From positions 32,324,704 to 32,388,703 of the forward strand of contig NC_087062.1 in NCBI RefSeq assembly GCF_963678635.1: 64,000 bases of DNA, in the 5' to 3' direction. The notes beneath the pieces are model-generated. The model did not search any database. It had not been told where the DNA came from and was given only the letters and a program-made list of their open reading frames with translations. Position 1 is the first letter of the stretch; each line of letters opens with the position of its first letter. The translations under genes were made by a program, and so were the position numbers. The stretch is from Symsagittifera roscoffensis. Its lineage: Eukaryota; Xenacoelomorpha; Acoela; Convolutidae. Positions 49,001 through 60,544 of this stretch are shown here, in pieces.

Positions 49001-51290
49001 TGATTAGAACAACAACCAACTTTTCAAGACCCGATTGATCATTGGAGACACCCTTCCTAGTATCTACTGAAAAAAAAACTTAATTGTAACTTGAACACAT
49101 CTATGAGTTTTAAACTTCTGTATTTTACCAAAAAAATGCATTAAAATGCCAATAGCATGCAACTGCACTTTTTATATTTGAAGCAAAAAGTTTCTTTGTA
49201 GACACATTAGTTCCCTAAACTAATCAGTTTTGAAAAAAAAACACAAAAGCTATAAATGAAGCTATATAATTCATTCTATTGTAGCAACGATAATACTCTA
49301 GTGCCCTTACAGTATAAAGGAAAGTGGGTTGATAAATAGGAGAGAAAAAAATATAATTAATTTCGCCAAATCATAATTATCACATGATCTATCAAAAATT
49401 CGATTTTGCCAAGATTCGTATTAAGAGAAATTCATTTTGAATAAGAAAGTTTAATTTGAATAAGAAGTAAGCATCGCGAAACACTTTAGGAACAGCAACA
49501 ACGCCGACAATAGATGATCAGTCAGCCGTTGATCGTAGAAAAAAAATTTCATAGCCCCAGCGTTAAACACTTCCTCATTAAAAAAATCGCTCATCAAACG
49601 ATTGGCGCAATATAAGGCTTCTAAGGTTATAATAACAAGACAATGCGAAATCTTTTGAACCAAACAAGCACAAACAAAAACTCAAAACGAAAAAATTGAA
49701 ATCGTAAATCGGAGTTGACAAATTTATAAGCAACAAAAAAAGTTTTGAATGGACTGGCTATTTAAATTAGAGTCACAATCAAAACTAATGTGTTGGTTGG
49801 AGAGTAAAGGTTTTGAGGGGACCACAATTTACTTCAAAATCATCATGTGAATAAAGTTATTCACGTGGAAATACCTTGCTTATCAAACGGGTAAGAACAA
49901 CTAGAATAATCGAATAAGTGGCTTTTTACCTGATTTTGAAAAATTCAGCAATGCCAACTAGGTGTCTAACCTGAATGTCAAATTATTTAAGAAGATATGT
50001 TCAACTAGTTAGTCTCAAATGAGATTCTTTATTTAAATTAGGTCAATTGTTTTCGTTAGCATTTACGCATGAAACTTTCCGCTATCAACCATGTAACCGA
50101 GCGTGCTTAATTTACCTTTATCAGGATTTTTTGGAAACTTTTGAAAAAAATTTTTGAATTGCCATTTTCGTAAGCTAGAAGAACTTGAGCACTTAGATTT
50201 TGAGGAAAGATTCGCAACTTTCTCTCGAAAAACCGTGAAAACGACCACTTTACAATTACTTATTAAAAATGCTTTAGCTCTACAATTTCTAGAAATATAT
50301 TGATATATAATCCAAAAATTTCTATTACCAGGTCGATATGTTCTGTTAACCTGCAAAAAATATTACGTGGAAAAAAAATCAAATTTGGCCAGATAATGAC
50401 ACATGCATTTAAAATATAATAACTAATAGACAGATTCACAAAGTTCCTGTATTTGAGATTTTGAAACGATGTTTTGAATGCGGAGTTAGTTTTCAGGCTT
50501 CGCACCGCTTGTGATACAACACGTAGATTGCTAAAAACAGTATCAAGAAAGAGCAATGAGGATTTGGAACGATATTATTATTGAAGAAGGATATCTGCCA
50601 TTGAAGAAGGAAAAACGAGCAGAACAATTTTTCAAATTTTTTGAAGGAAGTTTTCTCATTTCTCATGTTTGAGTTTTGTAAGAGTGTCCTCGTGGGATTA
50701 AAGTTGAGCATTCGAAACTAAATATCAATCTAATCGTTCTTGAAAATAACAACGAAAATTCATGGGAACAAAATTTTAGCTAAATTAGCAGGCAGAATTA
50801 AAGCCGACACTCAATTAGATGGAAGTCAACGGAAAAACTTTGGAAAAATTTTCTTTGACCACCCGCATATGATTCGCGAGTGCCATATATATAGTGTAGC
50901 CAAGATGTTCTGCACAATTCGGAATTTATAATGTCAGAGCTTAAGACGACAACCATGTAGATGAAAAATCATCAGCAAAAAATTCAATATAATGGTAAGA
51001 ATCCTAGAAGTAAACACTTACCATAGATACTAGCATTAGTAGCCAGTATTTAAAATTTGATTTCACGGAGCTGAGCATGTTAGCAGAAAAAAAACATAGC
51101 CAAAAGAAGATTGGAAAAGTTTCAAAGAACACTAGTGTCGAAGAGGAAATATATCAGATTAAAACTCTTTGAAAATTTGTCAACTTTCAAAGAATAAACT
51201 TATCAAGTTAAAACTCAGCGAATTTCAAGAACTGCTCGTGATTGGCAATGTTCTATATAAGTGAATATCAATTGGTTTTTTTTTCTCGAC
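49000..51290. other. No recognisable gene
   Basis: AT-rich sequence without recognised elements. Minus-strand frames at 49451-49663, 50063-50356 and 50263-50711 and the plus-strand frame at 50740-50931 have no domain I recognise. Confidence 0.45.
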
Positions 51291-51295
51291 ACCAG

Positions 51296-51463
51296 AATAT
51301 TTTTGAAATTTTCTGGTGCTACTTGAATCGGGACTGCTGCAAAAAGCTTCAATGTGATTTCAACCCCCTGCGGACCCTGTCTTACGAGGAGCCTGGACTG
51401 GAAATATGTGAAAAACAAAACATCCAACTTCTTGGATTTGGAGTACCTAAAAGACATTTGGCA
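51296..51463 (+). CDS. Candidate internal exon of an unrecognised gene
   Basis: A good acceptor (TTTTTTTTTCTCGACACCAG, ending at 51295) is followed by an open 168-nt stretch. It ends at a consensus donor (GGCA then GTAAGC, from 51464). The length is exactly 56 codons and the frame stays open, so the exon is phase-neutral. Its GC content is visibly higher than its surroundings. The peptide is Cys-rich (WCYLNRDCCKKLQCDFNPLR) and ends in QNIQLLGFGVPKRHLA. I do not recognise the family and found no convincing neighbouring exons. Confidence 0.35.
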
Positions 51464-51464
51464 G

Positions 51465-54400
51465 TAAGCGGTAAAAGCGGTAAACGCATATATAACTGAA
51501 CTTTTCGCCATTATCAGGTTCCAAAAGGGTAAAAGCTGCGCACAATAAAACTTTCAACAATAAAAATATTTGCTTCAGAAGCTTAACCAAAAAAAATCTC
51601 TAGGAAGAACCACAGAAAATATATTGAGTCTGAACTGCTAGAGAACTTTTTTTTAAATAAACCGATTCGCAACAAGCGTTCAATTGATTTACTTATACAC
51701 ACAAAAAAAAAACATACATCATGCTTTCGCTCTTACTCCTGTCAAACATTTGCTGTTCTAGAACCACAGGCATTTGCTAGATAATTGGATTTGAAATCAA
51801 CCGCAGGCAACATCTTTTTAGTTGATTTACGTACATGAGAAAGTAATGCACATGAAACCATTTCCAAAACTTAAGCCCCCAGAATTTGCGATATTTTAGT
51901 CAATTAAGGAAAACCAGTTTTCAAAATCAAGTACGCGATTTTACTTAATTGTTGTGATGCAAAGAAAAGTCTTGATTCAGATTCACATCCTGGGCAAAAT
52001 AGCTTCGATACAACCCCAGTGCTTCGATACAAACCCAAGTAAGAAACCATTACGCCTATAATGCCAATAGATATGCACAGGAGCAATAGAAGCCATTTAT
52101 ATTCTGCAACTCTGCAGATACAAAAACTTCACATTCTACTTTTGAAGAGATAGCGACCAAATTGGTTTGCCGAGATTTCGCAAAATACTTTTACAGATTT
52201 TGAGAACTTTGTAAACATTCAGACCATAATTCTGTTAGTGCAGGTTTTTGCGGTGAATTTTGGCATGAAAGTCCCTTTAGAGAAATTTTATTGCTGTTCG
52301 GCCAAATTTGGATGTCGTAAAACAGTGTCGAAGGGAACACGCTTTGGCTGGCCGGAGGTTCGATGCCCTGAGGGGTTGGATCCCCCTAGATCCGCTATTG
52401 CAAAGCACTTTGAAAAATAAGATGAAAAATTATCGACAGACAGATGAAAAACAGCAAATGAGCTGGTGGAAACGTGAATGAGGCAGAGGAAACGTAATTA
52501 GACCAATTTCGATTTTTTAATTATAACTTCCGGCAAGTTTTTGTATAGCAGCTGACGGATATTGATGCCCTGAATTACCTTTGATTTCTTTTCGTAAATC
52601 TATGAAAATATCTCTACACTAAAATTCTAGGCTCACTTTCAGTAAGCACATTGAAACTGTGCTAATTAAACTGCAAAAACAATGCGAAATCATTTCTAAA
52701 ATGAAGCATTCTGTTCCCAGGTGGTTTTACGGTACTAAGATTTGAAAGTTAAATCGATTATTCAATACCGTGTTTTGATGTTGGTTGTAATAGCTACAAT
52801 TCACTGCTACTTACTCTAAAGATGAAAAAAATCTAGAACTGCCCTCTTTGAAAGTTTTTTATCCCATCGCTAGCAGGTATCCATACAGGAAATTTTTGAA
52901 AAATCTTTTCGAAATCAATACAAATAATCAAAATACCAGAACATCAACAGAATGTCTGTTGAAAAATTTTTTGCTCAAATTAGGATGCAGAAGCTTCCAA
53001 TAAAGTATCGTAAATCCAAGCTGTTTAATTTGCTGCAAGAAATAAATTTAGTACTAACAAAAAATCCTACTTTTAAAGGAAAACCAGCTTTTAAAAGTGG
53101 TTCATGATATCAGGAGTTTTTCTAACTATAAACCATCTGAGTTCATATTTGGTTGACACAATCGCAAAAAAAGTTTAGTGAAAAAATGCCACCTTCTAAT
53201 TCAATACTTTTTCAATAACGATTTTGCTGTTCGATATTGCAGTTTGCCTACCTTTCAACATAGGAAAAGGAGGAAACTTGAAAAGAAATCAAAAGTGAAA
53301 TCACGAAATGTCGAACCTACGGCGGAACAATTTTTTGACTTTTTCCATACAAAAAAAAACTGAAAGATCAATAAAACCTATTTAAAAGTAATCGCTACGT
53401 TCATGACTCTTAAACATTCATTCAATTCAAGTTTTTCGAAAGTTGAGCAACAGTTTCAGCCAGTTTATATTCAGATACCTCATAACAGCATGGGAAAATT
53501 CAGTGCCTCGTCCTAATACAAGAAATTTTTGAAATTTAGATCAAACATAAGAAGATCTGATTGAAAAAAAAACTTTTATTTTCCTATGATTTTCTAGAAA
53601 CACAAAGATTGATTATGTTAACATCCTATTAAAAACTAAAAGTCGAAGTCAATGTTTATTTTGGTTGTTGAAGATCTGAATTGTTTCGATCCGGCTTTTT
53701 ATCGACCGGCTTTTCGTTCTTGATTTGTTGTTCCCCAAGAAAGCTCAATTTTCAACACGCAACTTTTGATTCAATTAAAAAGCTCAAAATAAAAAAGGTC
53801 ATTCAGCGATGATTCATTATGGGATTTTAACTGGTGCCAGTTTGAAAACATTATTTCTTGCAAAGTTTCTACATAATGGCGAGGCTGCTCTTCGCAAGCA
53901 ATAGCGACAACACGACGAAAAACAGCTCTACATAGAAGCGTAGCTGCGTTTCAGACCAGTTGCGATACACAAATCCAAGAAATCTTAAATAATTGACAAA
54001 ATGCCAAAAAGACAACACCCAAAATGCTCAAATGTTTGTTTCAAACAAAAAATCTCGTTGATGAAAACCCGTGACAGATCACAACAGCCAGTATAAAACT
54101 ATCTAAAAAACTTCAAATTGCGCTACACATGGCAATACAATAAAATCAGTGGAAAAAAAATTCTGAAAAATTAAGTTGAAAAAGCTACTTGTGGTAGCAT
54201 AGGTGTCAAATTTTGGATAGAAAATTGTTGAGCCGCAAACAAAACTATTGTCATGAACGATTTCATGATTTTAAAAAGTGTTTACAACCCATCCATACTG
54301 AAGAGAAGAATCCTATAAAAATACATTTTTCCTCAAAATTACGCATATAAGTTGAGCCGGCCAAAATAAAAATCGGCTCAATTTTTTTTTAAAAAAACAC

Positions 54401-55190
54401 AAAAAAAACAAAGGAAAAAATTTGCGCAAAATCAGACTCGGTAAATTTCCAAATTACTGAACTTTCAGATACAGTAAAAAAAACTGTTTAACTTTGAACA
54501 AAACACATGCTTTGAAACTATTTTCTATTTAAATGATGGTAGTTTTATATGAAATTTTAGAATATGAGCATGTCAGAAGTGAAGATTACCATTCCTACTA
54601 AAATGATCAATCTATGAAAAAAAAATGTGTGCCGAAAAAAGTCTAGTACCCGATTGCAATACTTTTGTTTATCGCCAGGGTAAAAAAGGCAAAAATAAAA
54701 ATTGAAACGAGCCTCAAAATAATGAAAAAAAAATGGCTAACGTCTCAGATTCTATTTATTCGCACTAACAATGAAAAACTACAAACGCTAGCCACAATAA
54801 AAGCAGAGAACAGATGCTGTAAGACATCCAAATCCAAAGATCGTGATGATAGCAAAAGTGTCGCCAATTAACTGAAAATTTTTAAAGAACTTTTTAATTT
54901 TTGAGTTAAGCTGGAAAATAAAAAGGTTCGTTTTGATACTCTAGGAGAGTGCAATTTCACCATCTTTTATTAAATGAAGAAGTAAAAATTTGATAAAATA
55001 AAAAGTAAACGCTGACAATTAACCTTGAACGTGAGCAATTTTAAAAAGACTTCTTGAAAAAACTCACAAACAGATTCATGATCTCACTTCGCTCAAATAC
55101 AAAAAAAATTGAAGAAATGACGTTCTTTCGAGGATTTTGTCTTACGTCAGTTATTTCTGCTGTTTAATGTTAGTTAGCAAGCACGCCTCC
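51465..55190. other. No recognisable gene; scattered repeat fragments
   Basis: AT-rich. A tRNA-like B-box motif (GGAGGTTCGATGCCC) at about 52358 followed by GGGGTTGGATCCCCC may be a SINE scrap. The segment 53215-53330 (TTTGCTGTTCGATA.TG) recurs in diverged form at 59083-59170. Short frames are not recognisable. Confidence 0.45.
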
Positions 55191-55199
55191 AAGAATCAA

Positions 55200-57880
55200 G
55201 TGGCTCGCAAAAAAAAAGTTATTGTTCTGTTCAAGCTACCCAAGCAGTGAAATTTAAAACAATTTCAAGTTTAGCCATCTCGTAAATCGATTTGAAAGAC
55301 TTTAGATTTCATAAAACCAATCGGTTCCTGAAAATTGAAGTTTTTAAAAAATCAAGCTATTTAAGCTTTGAAACTTTGAAACATTTCAGGTTAATTCACA
55401 CAGCAAACTGGTTCGCAAAAGATTCGGGTTTTTCTATGTAAGGTATTTAAGCCATGTAATTTTGAAACATTTCCAAGTTATTGCATAGACTGATTTGGCT
55501 CGTAAAAAATTCAACTTATTCTGAGCAAACTATTAGAGCTCTGAAATTTTGTATGATTCAAAAGTATTTCATAGAATGAATGCTGGCTATTAAACTTCTG
55601 CTTTGAAACACTTAACTTGTTTCCTAGACCGAATCGTTTCGCGAAAAAGTTAAAGTCTTCTTAACAAGCAATTGAAGCGCTGAAATTTTGAAATATTTCA
55701 ACTAACTTCAAAAAGCAAATCTGTTTGCGAAAAGTTTCCCTAAAAAGTTTGCAAAATTTTTGCTTAAAAAAACTTAAGCGTTCGGCAAAAGGGTACGGTC
55801 TACTAAATAGCTTGAAACTTTTCAAAGTTGTTCCGAGCACGCTATTTATAAGGAAACTTTGAAACGTGTTAAATTGTTTCATAGAGAAAATCGACTGGCG
55901 AGAAGTTTCAGTTTTTTGAAGCAAGCTTTTAAGGCAATGAAACTTCGAATTATCTCAAGTGTTCACAGAGCAAATTGGTTGGCGAAAAGATTTTGTTTTT
56001 CTCAGCAATCTATGCAAGTGCTGAAACTTTGATATATTTCAGGTTACTTCACACAGCGAACTGGTTCGCAAAAGATTCAAATTTTTCTATGCAAGGTATT
56101 TAAACCATGTAATTTTGAGCAGACTGTGGTTATTGCATAGGCTGATTTGGTTCGCACAAAAGCTAATGGTTTTCTAGACAAACTATTCGAGCTATGTGTT
56201 TTCGAATTATGGACTGATTGCTAGCTATAAAACTCATGCTTTCAAGCACTTCAACTTATTTCATAGAACGCATCCGTTCACGAAAACCTGATGTTTTTCT
56301 TGAGCAAACTTTTGAAGCTATGAAATATTTGAAGCTATTTTATCAACCGATTCTGTTTTCAAAAAAATAAAGTGAGCAAATCGACTCGTAAACAATTTAA
56401 ATTTTTCTAAACAAATTACTGAAGCAATGAAACTCTTAAAAAATTCAGGTTATTTTATAGAACGAATCAAATCGCGGAAAATTAAAAATGAGTGTTTCTT
56501 ATCGAACTATTAGAGGAAATTCCAAGTTTGTCATTTAGGGAATTAGCTGGCAAAAATACATGCTTTCTTGCAAATTTTATGAGCAGAAAAACTTTGAAAT
56601 TTTTCAAGTTCTTTCAAAGAATGAATCGATTTTCAAAAATTAGCATTTTTCGAGGTTAATTTTTCAATCGATGAAACTTTGGAAAAATTAAGTTGTTTCA
56701 TGGAGCAAATCAGTAATCGAAAAACTTAAATTTTACTAAGCAACTTAAAAAAAGGGTGGAAAATTGAAATATTCCAAGTTATTCATAGAGCGAATAAGCC
56801 CACGAAAAGAAAATAAATTTTTCTTAGCTATCTACTCAAGCAATGAAATATTTCAAGCTGATTCATAGATCAAAAAGATTCCAAAAAAGTTTAGGTGTTC
56901 CTTGTCAACTTTTTCGATCAATGAAACTCTGAAGTATTTCAGTTGTTTTACAGATCAAATTGAAGGGCAAAAAAAAAATTCTTTGCATTTTTTCAAGCGT
57001 TGAAATTTGTGAAATATTTCAAGTTGATTCATAGAACAAAAAGATTCGGAAAGAGTTTAGGCGTTCCTGTTCAAATTTTTTGAGCGTTGAAACTTTGAAG
57101 TATTTCAGTTGTTTTACCGACCAAATTGAAAGGCGACAGAAAAATTTTCTCTGCAAACTTTTCAAGCGTTGAGATTTTTCTTAGATCGAATCAGTAATTT
57201 GGTTTAATTTTTAACGCATTTTTTTCAAGCGATGAAACCTTGAAATACTTTACGTTATTTCACTAATGAATGGGTGGGCATGGAACAAATTCATAATCAT
57301 AGAGCGAATTTCGAAATTTTTAATGGACCGAATCGGTTTGCGACAAACTTCTAAGCAAGTTAATCAAGCTTTTTCTAACCAAGTTGAAGAAGAGTTGAAA
57401 TTTGAACTTTTTTCAAGTTAGTTCATTGATTGAATCAATTCACAGAAAAATTAAGTTTTCTTAACAAGCTTAACGACCAATGAAACGTTAAAATATATCA
57501 ACATATTTCGCAAACTGAATAATCGTTACAAGAAACATTTTTCCAAGCAGCTATTCAAACGATGAAACTTTGAACTAAATTAAGTTGATTGATAAAGCGA
57601 ATAAAGTTTTTCTAAGGCAAGCTTGTCTACTTTTTATGCAAGCTTGTGCAAGTATGGACTGAATCGGTTTGCAATAGAGTAAAGATTAGCCAAGCAAGCT
57701 TTTTCATAGAAACATTTTCAAAATAATTCAAGTTGATTCTGAGAACTAATTATTTGCAAAAAGTTTTTCTAAGCAAGCTTTATGAGCAATGACATTTTGA
57801 AATCTTTTGAGTTATTTTATAGAGCGAATCGGTTTTCAAAGATTTACTTTTTCTAAGCATGGAATTTTCAGTCCTTAGTT
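55200..57880 (-). repeat. 80-bp satellite array, reverse orientation
   Basis: The reverse complement of the 36-49 kb monomer: TTTTTCTCAGCAA.CTAT.CAAG, then GAAACTTTGA.ATATTTCA, then GTT..TTCA.AGAGCGAATCGGTT. Units of about 75-90 bp are strongly diverged. I see no gene within it. Confidence 0.7.
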
Positions 57881-58310
57881 AGTTCGTTTGACACTGATAT
57901 CAATCTTAAAACGCCAAATATTCGACAAAAAGAGGACAGCTACTTTCTGGCCTCGATGTTGAATTTAGTTCATCTTTTCTTCAGAGTTTTTTTATTCCAA
58001 AAAAAAAAATATTTTTTGAATTTTCCAAACTTTAGAATGTTTTAAAAATCTGAAATATTATTGAACTTCTTTTAAGCGTTCAGCCTGAAAAAAAATTTCT
58101 TAAACATTGCACTCGACAAAATGAAACTATTGCATTCAGTTAAGCATCGCGTCCATAGCACATTCCAACTTTCATTTAATTTATAACAAGATTACAATAT
58201 TACATTGAAAAACATTCAAATCCACGTCAAAATTTCAGAGAACTAGTCTTTTAAGCAATTCTGGTAATGCTAGAAAAACACAATCAACACAAAATATTTC
58301 CCTTTTCTCT

Positions 58311-58316
58311 TTTATT
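58311..58316 (-). promoter_or_regulatory. Poly(A) signal AATAAA
   Basis: TTTATT on the plus strand lies about 50 nt downstream of the stop codon of the minus-strand exon at 58367-58476, a normal distance for a short 3' UTR. Confidence 0.6.
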
Positions 58317-58366
58317 TAGTACATTATGCAAAAACTATTTTGTAATCTCGCCCAAACTGGATACTG

Positions 58367-58476
58367 TTACTTATTAACAATTGGCACGCCTCGGGTGCCA
58401 AACGTATCGTATACAGATGGAACGGTAAGCTCACGCAATTCCGCTTCTTCTCTAACCTTCTTAACAATTTCGTATT
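58367..58476 (-). CDS. Terminal exon of an unrecognised gene
   Basis: Minus-strand open stretch with strongly protein-like composition. It ends ELTVPSVYDTFGTRGVPIVN, then Lys and a stop at 58367, preceded by the charged helix-like YEIVKKVREEAELR. A possible acceptor (CTCGATAG) lies at 58477-58484; an in-frame stop just upstream means the coding part cannot start much earlier. AATAAA follows about 50 nt after the stop. This pattern fits a last coding exon. The family is not recognised, and no upstream exon was found between here and RPL10. It could also be a gene fragment. Confidence 0.5.
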
Positions 58477-58669
58477 CTATCGAGCACAATTATTCTACAA
58501 ACTTCGAAAAATTATAGGAGCAAGACATTTTGCAGCAAAAATACATGATATCACCGTTGCCTCCTTGTTTTGCTAAGCAAAAACAATACTTTCATAGTCA
58601 CAACTGTTACAGATGCGAAGCGAAGCTTGGCGCCACTTGCGATACATTGAAAAACAATTTTGAATAAGC

Positions 58670-58900
58670 ATGGCCAGTTCCGACTATATTCTTTACTTAA
58701 TTTTTTTTTCCAAAATAAATCCGTTTTTTTTGTACATGTCTTGGTGAAAGGATCTGAACAAAAGACTAAAAATTAGGCGTTTCCGATATTCATAAAAAAT
58801 CAGGAATATTGGAAAACAGTTTCTTTCAAAAATAACTACTCAAAAAACTTTAAAAGTTGAAGTTTTTGTTTCCAAGATGGCGCAAAAAAACTTTGAGGAT
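58670..58900 (+). repeat. Dispersed repeat containing AAGATGGCGC, copy 2
   Basis: Diverged relative of 28090-28330. CGCCACTTGCGATACA lies just upstream at 58630. The following stretch to 59170 shares a segment with 53215-53330. Confidence 0.5.
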
Positions 58901-59383
58901 TAAAATGCAGACCGTTTCTAATCAAATGCTGCACAATCCATTTAATGAAACTAATTAAAAATTAAACATAGACAACTGACAGTTGGAAAAGAATTGGAAA
59001 CTGCAAAGAAAGTTGACTTGTTTTTTTTTCCAAAAACCTTCAATTTTGAATTTCGAAAAAAGATAGATGACCTTTACACTTTTGCTGTTCGATAGTGAGT
59101 TTTGCCGTCCTTTTAACAATGGAAATGCGCTGAACTTAAAAAAATCACAAGTCATACCGCGAAAAATAAAAATTCAGCGCTAACAAATTTTACACAGAGG
59201 CGAAGTTGCACTTCGCATACACAAGAAGTATGACCGATAACGCTACTGGGAAGCACTGAATAAGTAAATTTTGAGTCAACAAAATTTCTAAAGTGACGCA
59301 CGCCAATTATGACGCATTAGCAGTACCAGTCAATTTGAAGAAAAAAAAAAGGTACCAACTAACATACCTCAATTTTCAGAGCA

Positions 59384-59752
59384 GTCTATGGAGTAGTAAT
59401 AACATGAAATTAAATGTAATAAAAATAAGTTTTTGTTTAATTTGATATTTTTTGTGAAAATCATCCCCCACACGCCATTTTCTACGACGGATTAAACCTC
59501 CACTCACGCGTTAATAGCGCAAAATATATCGCGCGTTAATTGTCCCAAATTGGCCATTTTTAAACTTCATAATTTTACGAAAAAATGATCACAGGTAAAA
59601 TATCTTACCAAATTTGCCCAGGACAACAATACTTTTTGAAGGATAAAAAATATCCCGTCAAAAATGGGTAATTAAACAGTCAAACTTTTTCTGAAAAAAA
59701 ACCACCACGAGCTCAATTATTCCGTTACTTTCGTTATGAAAGTCGGAACAAT
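59384..59752 (-). mobile_element. HINE/DINE-1-like element, copy 4, inverted and 3'-truncated
   Basis: On the minus strand it starts ATTGTTCCGACTTTC, carries the inner GCGCGATATATTTTGCGC region and TGTGGGGGATGATTTTC, and breaks off after the A/T-rich segment. The second AGTCGGAAC and the hairpin are missing. It lies between the orphan exon and RPL10. Confidence 0.7.
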
Positions 59753-59879
59753 AATAGTCTGTGTTAATATCTTTAGCATTGGCTGTATTTAATAGCTGGT
59801 TAATGATCAAAATGAACACTTTCAAAATGAACACATTTTTTCCCAACAATATTTGCGACTTAGGTTAGAAAAAAAAAGA

Positions 59880-60480
59880 TATTTCATACTATAATACAAG
59901 CTTTGCTTGTGTAGACTTTTCCTGAAAAAAAATCACCAAGACTTATATAACAGTACTCACTACGTTCATTATTCTTTAAAAAATCACCAAGACCTATATC
60001 AGAGTACTCACTACGTTCATTACTCTTAAACATGAGCTTGAAAGCCGACAACTTTAGAAGAAAAATTAAAAAAGGAAAATTATTTTCGTTTCTAGATGTC
60101 AGCACGTGACGTCGTATCCGTACAGCACACGTGCATTTTATTAATTTTGTTTGCAAAAATTGAACCAAAAGCGATATAGTCAGTAAAAAAATGAGAAAAA
60201 AATTTCATTTCAAAAATGATACCGCGCATATACTGAGAAAAACATTTTTTAGGGATTTATCACCACAGTAGCAATGATCTAATTATACCACTGTGGTTGT
60301 ATATCCTACTAAAGTTTTTGCAATATACACGCGGTAAAAATTTTTATATTCTGTTTTTTCCTTATCTATTTTCGTCAATTTCGGTTTAAAATTATTTTCG
60401 AGAACGAAAACATTAACAGGAAAAAACTCTAGTATCCTGATGCCAGACACTTCCTATCACAAGTGAATAAAAAAACTGTG
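59880..60480. other. Intergenic; small tandem repeat
   Basis: AAATCACCAAGAC.TATAT..CAGTACTCACTACGTTCATTA is present twice at about 59931 and 59985. The same motif lies inverted inside the 7-kb units (about 38400 and 44745). An open frame read across it (59884-60168) shows the duplicated peptide NERSEY and is not a gene. The remainder to 60480 is AT-rich 3' flank of RPL10. Confidence 0.5.
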
Positions 60481-60491
60481 AGCTACCAACT

Positions 60492-60497
60492 TTTATT
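60492..60497 (-). promoter_or_regulatory. Poly(A) signal of RPL10
   Basis: AATAAA on the minus strand about 50 nt after the RPL10 stop codon (TAG at 60545-60547). Confidence 0.8.
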
Positions 60498-60544
60498 CTC
60501 ATATAAGCAGAAGGCAACAAAAGGGTAAACAGTCCAATAACAGT

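Noticed and set aside
59884-60168. 94-residue minus-strand frame with duplicated NERSEY peptide
   Set aside because: Produced by a short tandem repeat that also occurs non-coding in the 7-kb units at about 38400 and 44745.
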